Source: Candidatus Pacearchaeota archaeon CG10_big_fil_rev_8_21_14_0_10_32_14
Lineage (GTDB): Archaea; Nanobdellota; Nanobdellia; Pacearchaeales; GW2011-AR1
NCBI GenBank assembly: GCA_002763085.1
Contig: PFCY01000093.1
Location: 17,697-62,087, forward strand
Length of the DNA stretch: 44,391 bases
Direction: 5' to 3'
Shown in pieces: positions 1 to 8,605 of the stretch (the stretch's first letter is position 1; each line of letters begins with the position of its first letter). A program made the position numbers and the translations under genes. The notes below the pieces were generated by a model. It saw only the letters and a list, made by a program, of their open reading frames with translations, was not told the DNA's origin and did not search any database.

Positions 1-630
1 ATCTATAAAAATAAAATCCCTTGAAGAATCTAAATTATTTAATTGTAATTTTTTATTATTTAGAAACTGATTGATAATCATTGGGATTACAAAATCATTT
101 CTTTGACCGGGCCCGTATACATTAAATAATCTGACTATGCAATAATTAATCTCTCTTGATTTGCAAAAACCTAAAACAAAATTTTCTGATGCCAGTTTAC
201 TTGCCGCATATGGTTCAATTGGATAGGTAGTATGGTCTTCATTTACTGGGAAATATTTAGGTTCACCATAAACTCCAAGTGTGCTGATTAAAATAAATTT
301 TGATTTGTTGTTAATATTTGATAAAAGATTTATTGTTCCTAACACATTTTCATTGAAAGCTAACTTTGGATTTTCAGAACATTTTTTCAAATCAGTTAAA
401 GCTGCAAGATGATAAATGATATCATACTTATCCAATTTTAAATTTGGATCATTTATATCACCAATTAATATTTCTATTTTATCTTTTATGAATTTCAGTC
501 TTCTCAAATTATTATTTTTTACTAAAACTGAAACTGAATAATTTTTATCAATTAATGCTTTTGTTAAATAAGATCCTATAAACCCGTCTGCTCCGGTTAT
601 AAGGACTTTTTTATGTTGAATCGTCATCAT
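1..630 (-). CDS. NAD-dependent sugar epimerase/dehydratase (extended SDR), 3' end outside window
   Basis: The visible 210 residues form the N-terminal Rossmann part of an extended short-chain dehydrogenase that acts on nucleotide sugars. The dinucleotide-binding motif GADGFIG is at residues 13-19, HLAA near 74-77, a Ser in ISTLGVYG near 116, and the catalytic Tyr-Lys pair in YAASK at 141-145. The first of two adjacent ATG codons is used; the second, three bases on, is equally possible. The start overlaps the end of the upstream nucleotidyltransferase by 20 bases, so the two are probably co-transcribed and translationally coupled. Substrate cannot be told from sequence; UDP-glucose/UDP-GlcNAc 4-epimerase or a dTDP-sugar enzyme are both plausible. 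The gene runs off the left edge. Confidence 0.9.
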   Translation of the reverse strand, partial: MMTIQHKKVLITGADGFIGSYLTKALIDKNYSVSVLVKNNNLRRLKFIKDKIEILIGDINDPNLKLDKYDIIYHLAALTDLKKCSENPKLAFNENVLGTINLLSNINNKSKFILISTLGVYGEPKYFPVNEDHTTYPIEPYAASKLASENFVLGFCKSREINYCIVRLFNVYGPGQRNDFVIPMIINQFLNNKKLQLNNLDSSRDFIFID

Positions 631-1324
631 TTATTATATCAAATTTATCTATATCTTTCTGAGCCTGGCGATAATTATTGATTTGTCCAATATCTAGCCA
701 GTAGTCATCAAATTTATATTTTAAAACTCTTTTATTATTAAGCAATAATTTTTTTATCAAATCAGTCATATTATAAAATCCCTCAGGAATATCATTTATT
801 GTATTTGGACTCATAAAATAAATTCCAGCATTTATCTCGGCACCTAAAGATGGTTTCTCATTTACACCATGAACAAAAATATTGTCATTTGATTCTATTA
901 TTCCATAATGAAAAGGGATCTGCATTAATTTTGTTGCTACAGTTAAGTCTGCATTATGATGATTATGTAAATCCCTTAAAGTGCCAAAATTTAATGTCGT
1001 CAAAATATCTCCGTTTATGACCAAGAACGGTTCTGTAAGTTTTTCAGAAATTAACTTTATAGGTCCGGCAGTTCCTAAAGGGCTTACCTCCTTTGACAAA
1101 GTGATTTTCATTTCATTAAAGTAGCCGTCCTTAAAATAATTTTCAAAAAGATGAGATTTATAATTAGTCAGAATGAACGCTTCATCAAATCCATGACTTT
1201 TGAGACGTGTCAGCATTATTTCTATTATAGATTTCTCTCCGACAGGTAGAAGAGGTTTTGGTAGTATAGATGTCAAAGGTTTTAATCTTGTTCCCAAACC
1301 GCCAGCCAAAATGACTGCTTTCAT
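611..1324 (-). CDS. Sugar-phosphate nucleotidyltransferase (NTP_transferase family)
   Basis: A 237-residue enzyme that should join a sugar 1-phosphate to an NTP, releasing pyrophosphate and giving an activated sugar for glycan assembly. The N-terminal signature GGLGTRLKPLT with the downstream PKPLLPVG is at about residues 8-28, and the metal/product-binding INGDIL is near residue 100. It lacks the C-terminal left-handed beta-helix of bifunctional GlmU-type enzymes, so it resembles short glucose-1-phosphate thymidylyl- or mannose-1-phosphate guanylyltransferases. A clear AAAGGAGAT ribosome site sits just upstream of the ATG and supports this start. It is the first gene of a minus-strand unit with the overlapping epimerase. 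Confidence 0.92.
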   Translation of the reverse strand: MKAVILAGGLGTRLKPLTSILPKPLLPVGEKSIIEIMLTRLKSHGFDEAFILTNYKSHLFENYFKDGYFNEMKITLSKEVSPLGTAGPIKLISEKLTEPFLVINGDILTTLNFGTLRDLHNHHNADLTVATKLMQIPFHYGIIESNDNIFVHGVNEKPSLGAEINAGIYFMSPNTINDIPEGFYNMTDLIKKLLLNNKRVLKYKFDDYWLDIGQINNYRQAQKDIDKFDIINDDDST

Positions 1325-1330
1325 AATTTA

Positions 1331-1339
1331 ATCTCCTTT
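1331..1339 (-). promoter_or_regulatory. Ribosome binding site of the nucleotidyltransferase gene
   Basis: Reading the minus strand, AAAGGAGAT lies 6 bases before the ATG at 1324. It fits the anti-Shine-Dalgarno end of archaeal 16S rRNA well and fixes the start codon. Most other genes in the window have only a TATA box and a short leader, so this one stands out. Confidence 0.7.
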
Positions 1340-1491
1340 GTCTTTCCAAAAATGTAAACTCTTTTCATCTTAATCAAAACTAGGTCAATAAATTCATATA
1401 TAAATTTTGCTAAGATAAAATATCTAGTTCAAAAACAATTCATTTATATAATCCTCTATAAATTTAAAAATTAGATAAACATAAGATTTTT

Positions 1492-2817
1492 ATGGGTGTT
1501 GAAAAAATTGAATCTCTAAACAAATCACCATCAAAAAAAGGCGAATATTTATTTTGGACAATTTTTATTATAATTTTATTAATTCTGATTTATTTGCCAA
1601 TCCATTATTCTAAAAACTTCTGGGAAAATCTCCTTTCGGTAAATAAATTAAATCCATCATATTCTAAAGTTGTTCTAATTTTTCAGATTGTTTGTTATAC
1701 ATTAGTAATACTTATAATTATTTTTAGAAAAAATATTTACCGATACAAAAAAGAAATTTTGTTATTATCAATATCAGCTTTATTGTGTTTATTATTAATT
1801 GAATTAGGAAGCAGGTATTATGTTTGCAATATAGCCAGCTCAAATGTTCAATCAAATATTTTATTTTATAGTGAATTTAATGATTGTCATCTAAAATCAA
1901 GATACTCAACACATCCATATCTGAATGATTATGGCACCCCAAATTTCTCAACTTCGGATGATGTTGATATGCATAATTCATTAGGATTTAGAGGACCTGA
2001 AATTGATATCCCCAAACCCGATGAGAGATATAGGATTGTGATATTGGGAGGATCATCTGCATATGAATCTGGTGTTGAATCATGGAAAGATGACTTTGCG
2101 AGACAATTACAAAAATATTTAAGACAATTATACAACAACGAAAATATTGAAGTTATTAACGGAGCTCTCCCAGGTTACACTTCATATGAAGATTTAATAA
2201 ATTTAGAATTCAGAGTTCTAGATTTAGAACCCGATATGATAATTCCATATGAAAGCGTAAATGACGTACACGCTAGATTTGTTGAATCATCTAGTTTTAC
2301 TGGAGATAATACTGGATTTAGGAAGCAGTGGAGTTCTCCCAAAATTCCGATAATTATTCGTCCAATGTTTATCAGATTAATTATAGGAAACCCAATTGGA
2401 ATTGGACATTTTATCAATGCGCCGACCTATAAAATTAAAGATACCGACGAAGAAAATCTTGCAACACTAGAACAAAATCCTCCGATTTATTTTAAAAGAA
2501 ATGTGGAGAATATGATAGCACTTTCAAAATATAGGAATGTGTCCGTCCTTCTTTCAACATGGGCGTACACTAATGACTTCAATGACTCATCATCAAAAAT
2601 TTATTACGAAAAAGGATTTCAAGAAAATAATGAAGTTGTAAAGACTGTTGGAATAGAAAACGATGTTTTGGTTTATGACCATGAATTAGAAATGCCAAAA
2701 GATAAAATCTACTGGGATGATGGAAGACATGTTAATGAAAAAGGCGCAGACATCAAAGGAAGATTATTCGCAGAATATATTTATAAGAATGATTTATTAA
2801 ATATAAACAAATCTTAA
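1492..2817 (+). CDS. Membrane-anchored SGNH-hydrolase-like protein
   Basis: A 441-residue protein with three hydrophobic segments at about residues 20-40, 59-80 and 88-106, followed by a large soluble domain. That domain starts with a strand leading into GGSSAYES (Gly-Gly-Ser at 186-188, the likely nucleophile) and ends with a DGRHVNEKG stretch holding the Asp and His of an SGNH/GDSL triad. In glycan loci such proteins are often acetyl esterases or transferases acting on surface sugars; the role here is inferred from position just before two glycosyltransferases (gap 7 bases). A TATA-like TATAAATTTA lies about 30 bases before the ATG, giving an almost leaderless transcript. The substrate is unknown. 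Confidence 0.75.
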   Translation: MGVEKIESLNKSPSKKGEYLFWTIFIIILLILIYLPIHYSKNFWENLLSVNKLNPSYSKVVLIFQIVCYTLVILIIIFRKNIYRYKKEILLLSISALLCLLLIELGSRYYVCNIASSNVQSNILFYSEFNDCHLKSRYSTHPYLNDYGTPNFSTSDDVDMHNSLGFRGPEIDIPKPDERYRIVILGGSSAYESGVESWKDDFARQLQKYLRQLYNNENIEVINGALPGYTSYEDLINLEFRVLDLEPDMIIPYESVNDVHARFVESSSFTGDNTGFRKQWSSPKIPIIIRPMFIRLIIGNPIGIGHFINAPTYKIKDTDEENLATLEQNPPIYFKRNVENMIALSKYRNVSVLLSTWAYTNDFNDSSSKIYYEKGFQENNEVVKTVGIENDVLVYDHELEMPKDKIYWDDGRHVNEKGADIKGRLFAEYIYKNDLLNINKS

Positions 2818-2824
2818 TATTAAA

Positions 2825-4036
2825 ATGAAAATCGCTCACGTTTCAATGTTTTATTTGCCAACAGTAGGGGGAGTTGAAAAAGTTATTGAAGAATTGGCTT
2901 TAAGACAAATTAAAGACGGTCACGAAGTCCACGTTTTTTGTTGCGATTCCGATAAATACAAAAGAATAACTCCTCTAGACGAAGAAATTAACAAAGTAAA
3001 AGTTCATAGAATTCCTTACAAATTAAGACTTTCTCTTAATACGCATTTATTCCCTTCATTACCTGCCAGATTTAAGGAAGTTAACAAAGAAATCGGAGGT
3101 TTTGATATCGTTCATACTCACGTCTCTGGGCATCTTTATGTTTATCAAACTGGTAAATTTTGTAAAGAATTAAATATAAAACACATTCACACAACGCACT
3201 GTCCATGGACAGGAATGGAATTTCGCCCCTGGATTTTACGCCCTTTTTTATATATGAATGATTTTTTCTTCAATAAACAATCTTTCAAAAGAATAGACAA
3301 GATAATCCCTATCACTCCATGGGAAGTTGATACATTAAAAAAATTCGTTCCAGAGAGCGAGACCCCCAAAATTAATATCATCCCCAATGGAATGGATAAA
3401 ATTTATTTCAAAAAGGTCTCAAAAAATAATTTCAGAAAAGTTAACGGTGTTAAAGAAAAATATCTCGTTTTATTTTTTGGAAGATTAAATCCAACTAAAG
3501 GCCCTGAAAAACTCGCTCAAGTTGCAGTCAATATTTCTAAAAATAGAAAGGACATCGCATTTATTTTTGCAGGTCCGGATGAGGGAAAAGAGACTGAAGT
3601 TAGAGAAATAGTCAAAGATTATCCGAACATAAAATTAATAGGAGCATTAAGCGGGAAAGACAAAATAGCTTGTATGTATCAGGCCAGTGATATTTACGTA
3701 TTGCCTAGCTTCAGGGAAGGCCTGCCTTTGACTTTATTTGAAGCAATGGCTTCTGGACTGCCTATTATTGCATCGCCAGTCAACGGCATTCCGTATGAGA
3801 TGCAAGAGTACTCTGAACAAAATAAAACCGGAAACGGATTCTTTTCAAATTACGGAGATCTCGATTCGCTCGAGAAAAATATCTTGAATCTAATTGAAAA
3901 TCCCAAAATCAGACAGACAATTTCAAAAAACAACATAAAAAAATCAAAAGCCTATGATTGGGATCTTATTTACAAAAAGTATATGGATGAGTATAAACAA
4001 TTGGTAGATAAAAATGAAAAGAGTTCTAATAATTAA
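2825..4036 (+). CDS. Glycosyltransferase family 4 (GT-B fold)
   Basis: A 403-residue retaining glycosyltransferase. The N-terminal domain has GGVEKV at about residues 14-19, the acceptor-side Gly-rich loop. The C-terminal domain has FGRLNPTKG near 218 and the EGLPLTLFEAMASG nucleotide-sugar motif near 298-311, with the usual E-x7-E spacing. No membrane segment is evident, so it acts at the cytoplasmic face on a lipid-linked or nucleotide-linked acceptor. It follows the SGNH-like gene by 7 bases and overlaps the GT9 gene by 23 bases, so the three form one operon. The sugar added cannot be told. Confidence 0.93.
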   Translation: MKIAHVSMFYLPTVGGVEKVIEELALRQIKDGHEVHVFCCDSDKYKRITPLDEEINKVKVHRIPYKLRLSLNTHLFPSLPARFKEVNKEIGGFDIVHTHVSGHLYVYQTGKFCKELNIKHIHTTHCPWTGMEFRPWILRPFLYMNDFFFNKQSFKRIDKIIPITPWEVDTLKKFVPESETPKINIIPNGMDKIYFKKVSKNNFRKVNGVKEKYLVLFFGRLNPTKGPEKLAQVAVNISKNRKDIAFIFAGPDEGKETEVREIVKDYPNIKLIGALSGKDKIACMYQASDIYVLPSFREGLPLTLFEAMASGLPIIASPVNGIPYEMQEYSEQNKTGNGFFSNYGDLDSLEKNILNLIENPKIRQTISKNNIKKSKAYDWDLIYKKYMDEYKQLVDKNEKSSNN

Positions 4037-4910
4037 ATTGGGTGCTCTAGGCGATGTTGTAAGAAGCACAATATTTATCTCCGAGTTTGAAAAAGACTAT
4101 GAAATACATTGGCTTACAAGCCAAAAATCTAAAGACGTCTTATCTTCACAAAAAATAAAAAGACTTTACTTTTACGAAAATGATAACGACAAATCGCAAC
4201 TAAAAAACACAGAATTCGACCTAGTTCTTTGCCTTGAAGAAGATTTGCAATTACTTGAATATGTTTCTAAAATAAAATCGCAAAAGACAATAGGCCACTT
4301 CCTAAATAACGGTAAAGTAGATTACACGCAAGAATGCAACTACTGGCTCGATATGTCTTTTGTTTCAAAAATTCACGATAAAGAAACAGCCGATAAAATA
4401 AAGTTACAAAATAAAAAATCAGTAAATCAAATATGGATGGAAATGATTTCTGGCAAAGATGGATGGAAATCTCAAGAATACGACATAGGAACAACTCCAA
4501 AAAATATAAATGGTGTAATAGGATTCATAGATATCTCAGAGAGCAAATGGCCCAATAAATTTTGGACAGGTTATCCTGATTTAAAACAAAAACTTGAAGC
4601 GGACGGTTACCAGGTAATCTCTTTAGGAATGAAGCAAACTGTTAAAGAACATATTGAAGACATAAACAATTGCGAACTAGTAGTTTGTGGCGACACTTCT
4701 GGAATGCATATTGCCCTTGCATTAGGCAAAAAAGTTGTAGCCATATTTAATTGCACCCCCCCTAATGAAATTTACGATTACGGCAGAATGAAAAAAATAA
4801 TTTCTCCTCTTTTAGAAAAATATTTTCTTAAACGGACAAATGACTTAGAGGCTCAAAGCAAAGTAAGTATAAATGAAGTATACGGCGTTATAAAAAAACT
4901 AATAAACTAA
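4014..4910 (+). CDS. Glycosyltransferase family 9 (heptosyltransferase-like)
   Basis: A 298-residue GT-B protein. It opens with the GT9 hallmark KLGALGDVVRST at residues 6-17 (acceptor-side loop) and has CGDTSGMHIALALGKK near 225-240, the conserved ADP-heptose-binding segment of the WaaC/WaaF family. GT9 enzymes are best known from bacterial LPS cores; archaeal members are less common, so transfer from bacteria is plausible. The start overlaps the preceding GT4, indicating coupled translation. An HldE-C-like nucleotidyltransferase lies 300 bases downstream on the other strand, which could supply the activated heptose. The 3' end overlaps the convergent small membrane-protein gene by 4 bases. 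Confidence 0.85.
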   Translation: MKRVLIIKLGALGDVVRSTIFISEFEKDYEIHWLTSQKSKDVLSSQKIKRLYFYENDNDKSQLKNTEFDLVLCLEEDLQLLEYVSKIKSQKTIGHFLNNGKVDYTQECNYWLDMSFVSKIHDKETADKIKLQNKKSVNQIWMEMISGKDGWKSQEYDIGTTPKNINGVIGFIDISESKWPNKFWTGYPDLKQKLEADGYQVISLGMKQTVKEHIEDINNCELVVCGDTSGMHIALALGKKVVAIFNCTPPNEIYDYGRMKKIISPLLEKYFLKRTNDLEAQSKVSINEVYGVIKKLIN

Positions 4911-5128
4911 TTACCTCTTTTTTTCCTAAAGTATAAAAAAACCGTCACAAAAAATAAGAAAGTTATTAAGAATCCAAGAAAGCTTGCATTTACCTTGCTA
5001 GCCGTGGAAATAACATAACCTGTTAAGTTTGTAGTAACCGCTAAATAACCTAAATACACAAGTCCAAACACCAAAATTGCAAATAAAAGTATACTTAAGC
5101 TCGTTAAAGAACTATCTTCATCACCCAT
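4907..5128 (-). CDS. Small two-helix membrane protein
   Basis: A 73-residue protein with an acidic N-terminus, a hydrophobic helix at about residues 12-32, a short polar loop containing NLTGYVIS, a second helix at about 47-66 and a basic tail (FRKKRGN). I do not recognise a family. The loop motif resembles the LTGNAV found just after the helix of the acidic coiled-coil protein at 33824-34306. The stop codon overlaps that of the convergent GT9 gene. Confidence 0.6.
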   Translation of the reverse strand: MGDEDSSLTSLSILLFAILVFGLVYLGYLAVTTNLTGYVISTASKVNASFLGFLITFLFFVTVFLYFRKKRGN

Positions 5129-5219
5129 TTTTTCACCCTGTGTGTAAAATTAGATTTATATTCTTTTTAAATTTATAGTTAATACTATTTAGTGACTATG
5201 CATTTTTCCTTTGGTTTTA

Positions 5220-5717
5220 TCAATTAGAATAATCTCTGCTATGTCTTGATAATATCTCATTTATTATATTTGTCGTCGAAAATCCTTCCTCAAGTTCAAA
5301 TGTTTTATATATTCCGCTCCATCTTTCAACAAAGATTTTCTCCTCATTTATTCTATCCTTATCCCACGACCCCCCCTTAACATGAATATGACCTTTAATC
5401 CGTTCTAAATAATCAAGCGGTTTATCCTCATCAAATATTACAACGTAATCAACGCACTCGAGTGAAGCAACCATACGTGCTCTCTCAATTTCAGGAATTA
5501 TTGGTCTTGTCAAGCCCTTATATCTTTGAATTGACCCGTCGCTATTCATAAGAACTACTAAAATATCACCTTCATCTTTAGCTCTCTCCAGCAAATTGAC
5601 ATGTGCGCAATGCAAAATATCAAAACTTCCGTTTGTAGTGACTATTATCTTTCCATCGTATTTATGCATCTTGACAAGCTGTTCCACCTCCTCGATTGAT
5701 TTTACCTTATTTCTCAT
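5220..5717 (-). CDS. HldE/RfaE-C-like nucleotidyltransferase (cytidylyltransferase fold)
   Basis: A 165-residue stand-alone protein of the cytidylyltransferase-like superfamily, closest by eye to the C-terminal domain of HldE, which makes ADP-D-glycero-beta-D-manno-heptose. The family signature NGSFDILH is at about residues 29-36, and the HxGH motif is present as HCAH (36-39), with Ala for the usual Gly. Other matches are a GDILVVLMNSD strand, YKGLTRPI, CVDYVVIFDEDKPL and HVKGGSWD. The kinase domain of bifunctional HldE is absent. Together with the nearby GT9 enzyme this suggests heptose or a similar sugar in the surface glycan; glycerol-phosphate or FAD-synthetase-like activities are alternatives. 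Confidence 0.85.
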   Translation of the reverse strand: MRNKVKSIEEVEQLVKMHKYDGKIIVTTNGSFDILHCAHVNLLERAKDEGDILVVLMNSDGSIQRYKGLTRPIIPEIERARMVASLECVDYVVIFDEDKPLDYLERIKGHIHVKGGSWDKDRINEEKIFVERWSGIYKTFELEEGFSTTNIINEILSRHSRDYSN

Positions 5718-5774
5718 CGATAGGTTTGTTCCGTTAACTATTTAAATATTTTATTTAGGAAATGTATATATCAA

Positions 5775-6707
5775 ATGTCCAAAAATACAATAATTATTAC
5801 TTCATTCAAAGAACCACATACCATTGGAAAAGCGATTCAATCTTTTTTAGATCAAAATATTCTTCAGGAAGATTTAAAGAAAAAAAAGAAAGATTTTGAA
5901 ATAATAGTTTCCGCTCCCGATAAAGAAACATTAGATGTTGCAAGTAAAATTTCAAAAAAAGATAAACGCGTAATACCTTTTCAAGATCCAGGTAAAGGAA
6001 AAATGTTTGCATTGAATATGCTGTTCAAAAAATTAAAAAATAAATCTGAAATTTTAATATTGAGTGATGGAGATGTTTATGTTGGAGAAAATTCTCTTAA
6101 GTTCATCTTAGAACAATTTAAAGATGAAAAAGTTGGTTGTGTAACCGGCAGGCCAGTTTCTTTAGATTCAAGAGATAATATGCTCGGTTACTGGAGTCAT
6201 TTGCTTTGCGACGCTGGCGCGCATAAGGCAAGGCTCAAACGGCACAATTCTGGAAGCATGGTTGAGTGCTCTGGATACTACTGGGCATTTAGAAATAATG
6301 TAGTTGAAGAATTCCCTCTCGATGTTCCTGAAGATGCAATAATCCCATATTATTTTTGGCAAAAAGATTTCAAGGTGACCTACGCGCAGGAAGCAAAAGT
6401 TTATGTTTCATACCCAAAAAATTTACACGATTTTATAGATCAGAAAAAAAGAACTTCTAAAGCCCACGTCCAAATGGGTAAATACGTCGATTTCTCTAAA
6501 TATCCAAAAACAAAAACGTTCAAAAATGAATTCTTTGAATCTTACAGAGCATTTTTTTATCCAAGATCGCTTAAAGAAGTCTATTGGACAATTTTATTAT
6601 TCCCTGCAAAACTATATGTTTGGCTTTTAGTCTATTATCAACTCAGAGTCATGAAAAAAGAACACAAAGACGGTTGGCAAGTGACGAAGAGCACAAAGGT
6701 ATTCTAA
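5775..6707 (+). CDS. Glycosyltransferase family 2 (membrane-associated)
   Basis: A 310-residue GT-A enzyme. The N-terminal strand IIITSFKEPHTIGKAI (about residues 5-20) starts the nucleotide-binding domain, and LSDGDVYVG near 96-104 carries the DxD-type metal site. A hydrophobic segment near residues 270-290 (LFPAKLYVWLLVYY) probably anchors it to the membrane. Such enzymes extend lipid-linked oligosaccharides on the cytoplasmic side. It stands alone on its strand, with an AT-rich TATA-like stretch (TTTAAATATTTTATTTA) about 20-35 bases before the ATG. Donor and acceptor are unknown. Confidence 0.88.
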   Translation: MSKNTIIITSFKEPHTIGKAIQSFLDQNILQEDLKKKKKDFEIIVSAPDKETLDVASKISKKDKRVIPFQDPGKGKMFALNMLFKKLKNKSEILILSDGDVYVGENSLKFILEQFKDEKVGCVTGRPVSLDSRDNMLGYWSHLLCDAGAHKARLKRHNSGSMVECSGYYWAFRNNVVEEFPLDVPEDAIIPYYFWQKDFKVTYAQEAKVYVSYPKNLHDFIDQKKRTSKAHVQMGKYVDFSKYPKTKTFKNEFFESYRAFFYPRSLKEVYWTILLFPAKLYVWLLVYYQLRVMKKEHKDGWQVTKSTKVF

Positions 6708-6768
6708 ATTGTATATCCTAACTTCATAATCTTTTTAAAGAATTTATTGTCTAACTAAGAATAAAGAG

Positions 6769-8565
6769 ATGGCGAAAAAGAGATTATTACTTGGTGCGGC
6801 TTATTCCGTTATCGAACCATTAGGTTTACTGCATTTGGCAGGTCTAGCAAGAGATTTAGATTGGGATAGAAAAATTCATCTCGTTAAAGATCATAACTTT
6901 GATTCGTTCTTCGATGCAGTAGAAGATTTCAAGCCTGACGTTGTTGGTTTCAATGTTTACACTGGAAATCATCTCCAGCTTTATGACGCATTTGAGCGAT
7001 TAAAAAAAGATCATCCAAACATTCAAACTATTCTTGGTGGTCCTCACGCAACGTATTTTCCAGTTCACGCTAGCGAACACGCAGACTACGTCGTAATGAG
7101 TGAAGGTTTCAATGCGTTAAGAAATATTCTCGATGGTCAAGCCCAAAAAGGAATTATGCCCATGGCAAAATCTGAACCATTTCCATTTCCAGACAGAGAA
7201 ACACTATATGCAGATTATTCCGAACATTCAAAATCTAGAATTAAAAGTTTAATCACTATGACTGGCTGCCCTTACAAATGCACATATTGTTATAATTCTT
7301 CAACTCCTGCCGACATTAATGTAACGCCAGAAATTGCAAAACAAATTGCGGCAACAATGGGTTCTTCTGGAAGACTTTTCCCCCACAACGTCCGTTCAAT
7401 TGACGATGTAATCAAAGAAGGAATCGAAATCGCACATAAATGGCCAACAGAGGTAATCTACTTCCAAGACGACGTCTTCGGTTTTGATATTCATCAATGG
7501 CTCCCTCAATTCAAGGAGCATTGGCCTAAGGAAGTGGGAATTCCTTACCATTCTCAAATGCGTTTTGAAATGATAGTAAACGAATCAGGACAAAAAAGAT
7601 TAGATTTAGTTAGAGAAAGCGGTGGATTTGGAATGACTCTCGCCATTGAAGCAGCAGATTATACCATCAGAGACGAAGTTTTAGATAGAAAAATGAAAGA
7701 AGAAATAATTTTTCAAGGAATGCAAAACGTATCAGACCGAGATTTCAAAATCAGAACTGAACAAATTACCGGCCTGCCTTACGGAGCAACTTCTAAGCAA
7801 ACAGCAATGAATCTCGATGCGGATTTGGGCTTAGTTGAATTAAACCTTAGACTCCGTCATGAAACCGGCCTTCCAACAATGGCTTGGGGTTCAACCTTTG
7901 CCCCTTACGCTGGAACAAAACTGGGAATATATTCAAAAGAATTTGGTCACTATCCAAAACTTGAAGATAACAGCGACGTCCCAGACACATTTTTTGACAG
8001 AAGTGTTCTTCGTTTCCCTAATCAATGGTACGGACCTAATTTAATCAATATTAAAGGTAACCATGACGTTTGGCTTGAAGGGGACGAACTTGAGAGATAC
8101 AGAAATCAAAACGCGGAATTAAGAAGAATTTTCAATTTTGTTACCTTAGTTCCACACGGAGAAAAACTAGCAAAAACTTATCTTGAAAGCAACGAACCTT
8201 ATAGTTTTGAAAGACTTGGTAGGGACACAATGACTCACTTAAAATCAATAGCACCTTCAAACCAGCAAGCCATAGAACTTCTCGAATCAATCCATTCTCT
8301 AAACTCAAAAGTTTTTTCTCTCGATGGAAATTTTAAGCACGTTCAAGACCTCGTTCCTTACTTCGGCATCCTTCCAAAGGGCAAACTAGCTCTTGACAGA
8401 TTCTTAGAATATGGAGCAAGAAAAGGTTTCAGCGCATCAACACTCTCAACCGCAACAAGACATCATTTATACGATAACGTTCTTTATGACACAGGAAAAA
8501 GCAGTTATAACCGAGTCTTCCCTTCTCCCTTTGAAGAGGCAAGACAATCAAATTTGAAGATATAA
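6769..8565 (+). CDS. B12-binding-type radical SAM protein (class B like)
   Basis: A 598-residue protein. Residues 1-150 look like a cobalamin-binding-like domain (DVVGFNVYTGNH, then ILGGPHATYFP near 88-98), but I do not see the DxHxxG cobalt-ligating motif. The radical SAM core follows, with the Fe-S ligands in CPYKCTYC (Cys 167, 171, 174). It should cleave S-adenosylmethionine to start radical chemistry, as in the BchE/HpnR-type families that methylate or rearrange lipids and cofactors. The reaction is not predictable here; position beside glycan genes hints at a lipid or sugar carrier as substrate. A TATA box (CTTTTTAAAGAA) lies about 40 bases upstream of the ATG. No obvious partners in an operon. 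Confidence 0.88.
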   Translation: MAKKRLLLGAAYSVIEPLGLLHLAGLARDLDWDRKIHLVKDHNFDSFFDAVEDFKPDVVGFNVYTGNHLQLYDAFERLKKDHPNIQTILGGPHATYFPVHASEHADYVVMSEGFNALRNILDGQAQKGIMPMAKSEPFPFPDRETLYADYSEHSKSRIKSLITMTGCPYKCTYCYNSSTPADINVTPEIAKQIAATMGSSGRLFPHNVRSIDDVIKEGIEIAHKWPTEVIYFQDDVFGFDIHQWLPQFKEHWPKEVGIPYHSQMRFEMIVNESGQKRLDLVRESGGFGMTLAIEAADYTIRDEVLDRKMKEEIIFQGMQNVSDRDFKIRTEQITGLPYGATSKQTAMNLDADLGLVELNLRLRHETGLPTMAWGSTFAPYAGTKLGIYSKEFGHYPKLEDNSDVPDTFFDRSVLRFPNQWYGPNLINIKGNHDVWLEGDELERYRNQNAELRRIFNFVTLVPHGEKLAKTYLESNEPYSFERLGRDTMTHLKSIAPSNQQAIELLESIHSLNSKVFSLDGNFKHVQDLVPYFGILPKGKLALDRFLEYGARKGFSASTLSTATRHHLYDNVLYDTGKSSYNRVFPSPFEEARQSNLKI

Positions 8566-8573
8566 GAATCTTT

Positions 8574-8605
8574 ATATAGTAGTCATCGTAAAGTGATTAC
8601 TATAT
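8574..8605. promoter_or_regulatory. Inverted repeat spanning promoter and start codon of the metalloprotease gene
   Basis: Twelve-base arms ATATAGTAGTCA and TGATTACTATAT (one mismatch) are separated by TCGTAAAG. The left arm overlaps the TATA box (CTTTATATAG) and the right arm includes the first two bases of the ATG at 8604. As DNA this is a plausible operator; as RNA it would hide the start codon only if transcription begins upstream of the left arm. Confidence 0.55.
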
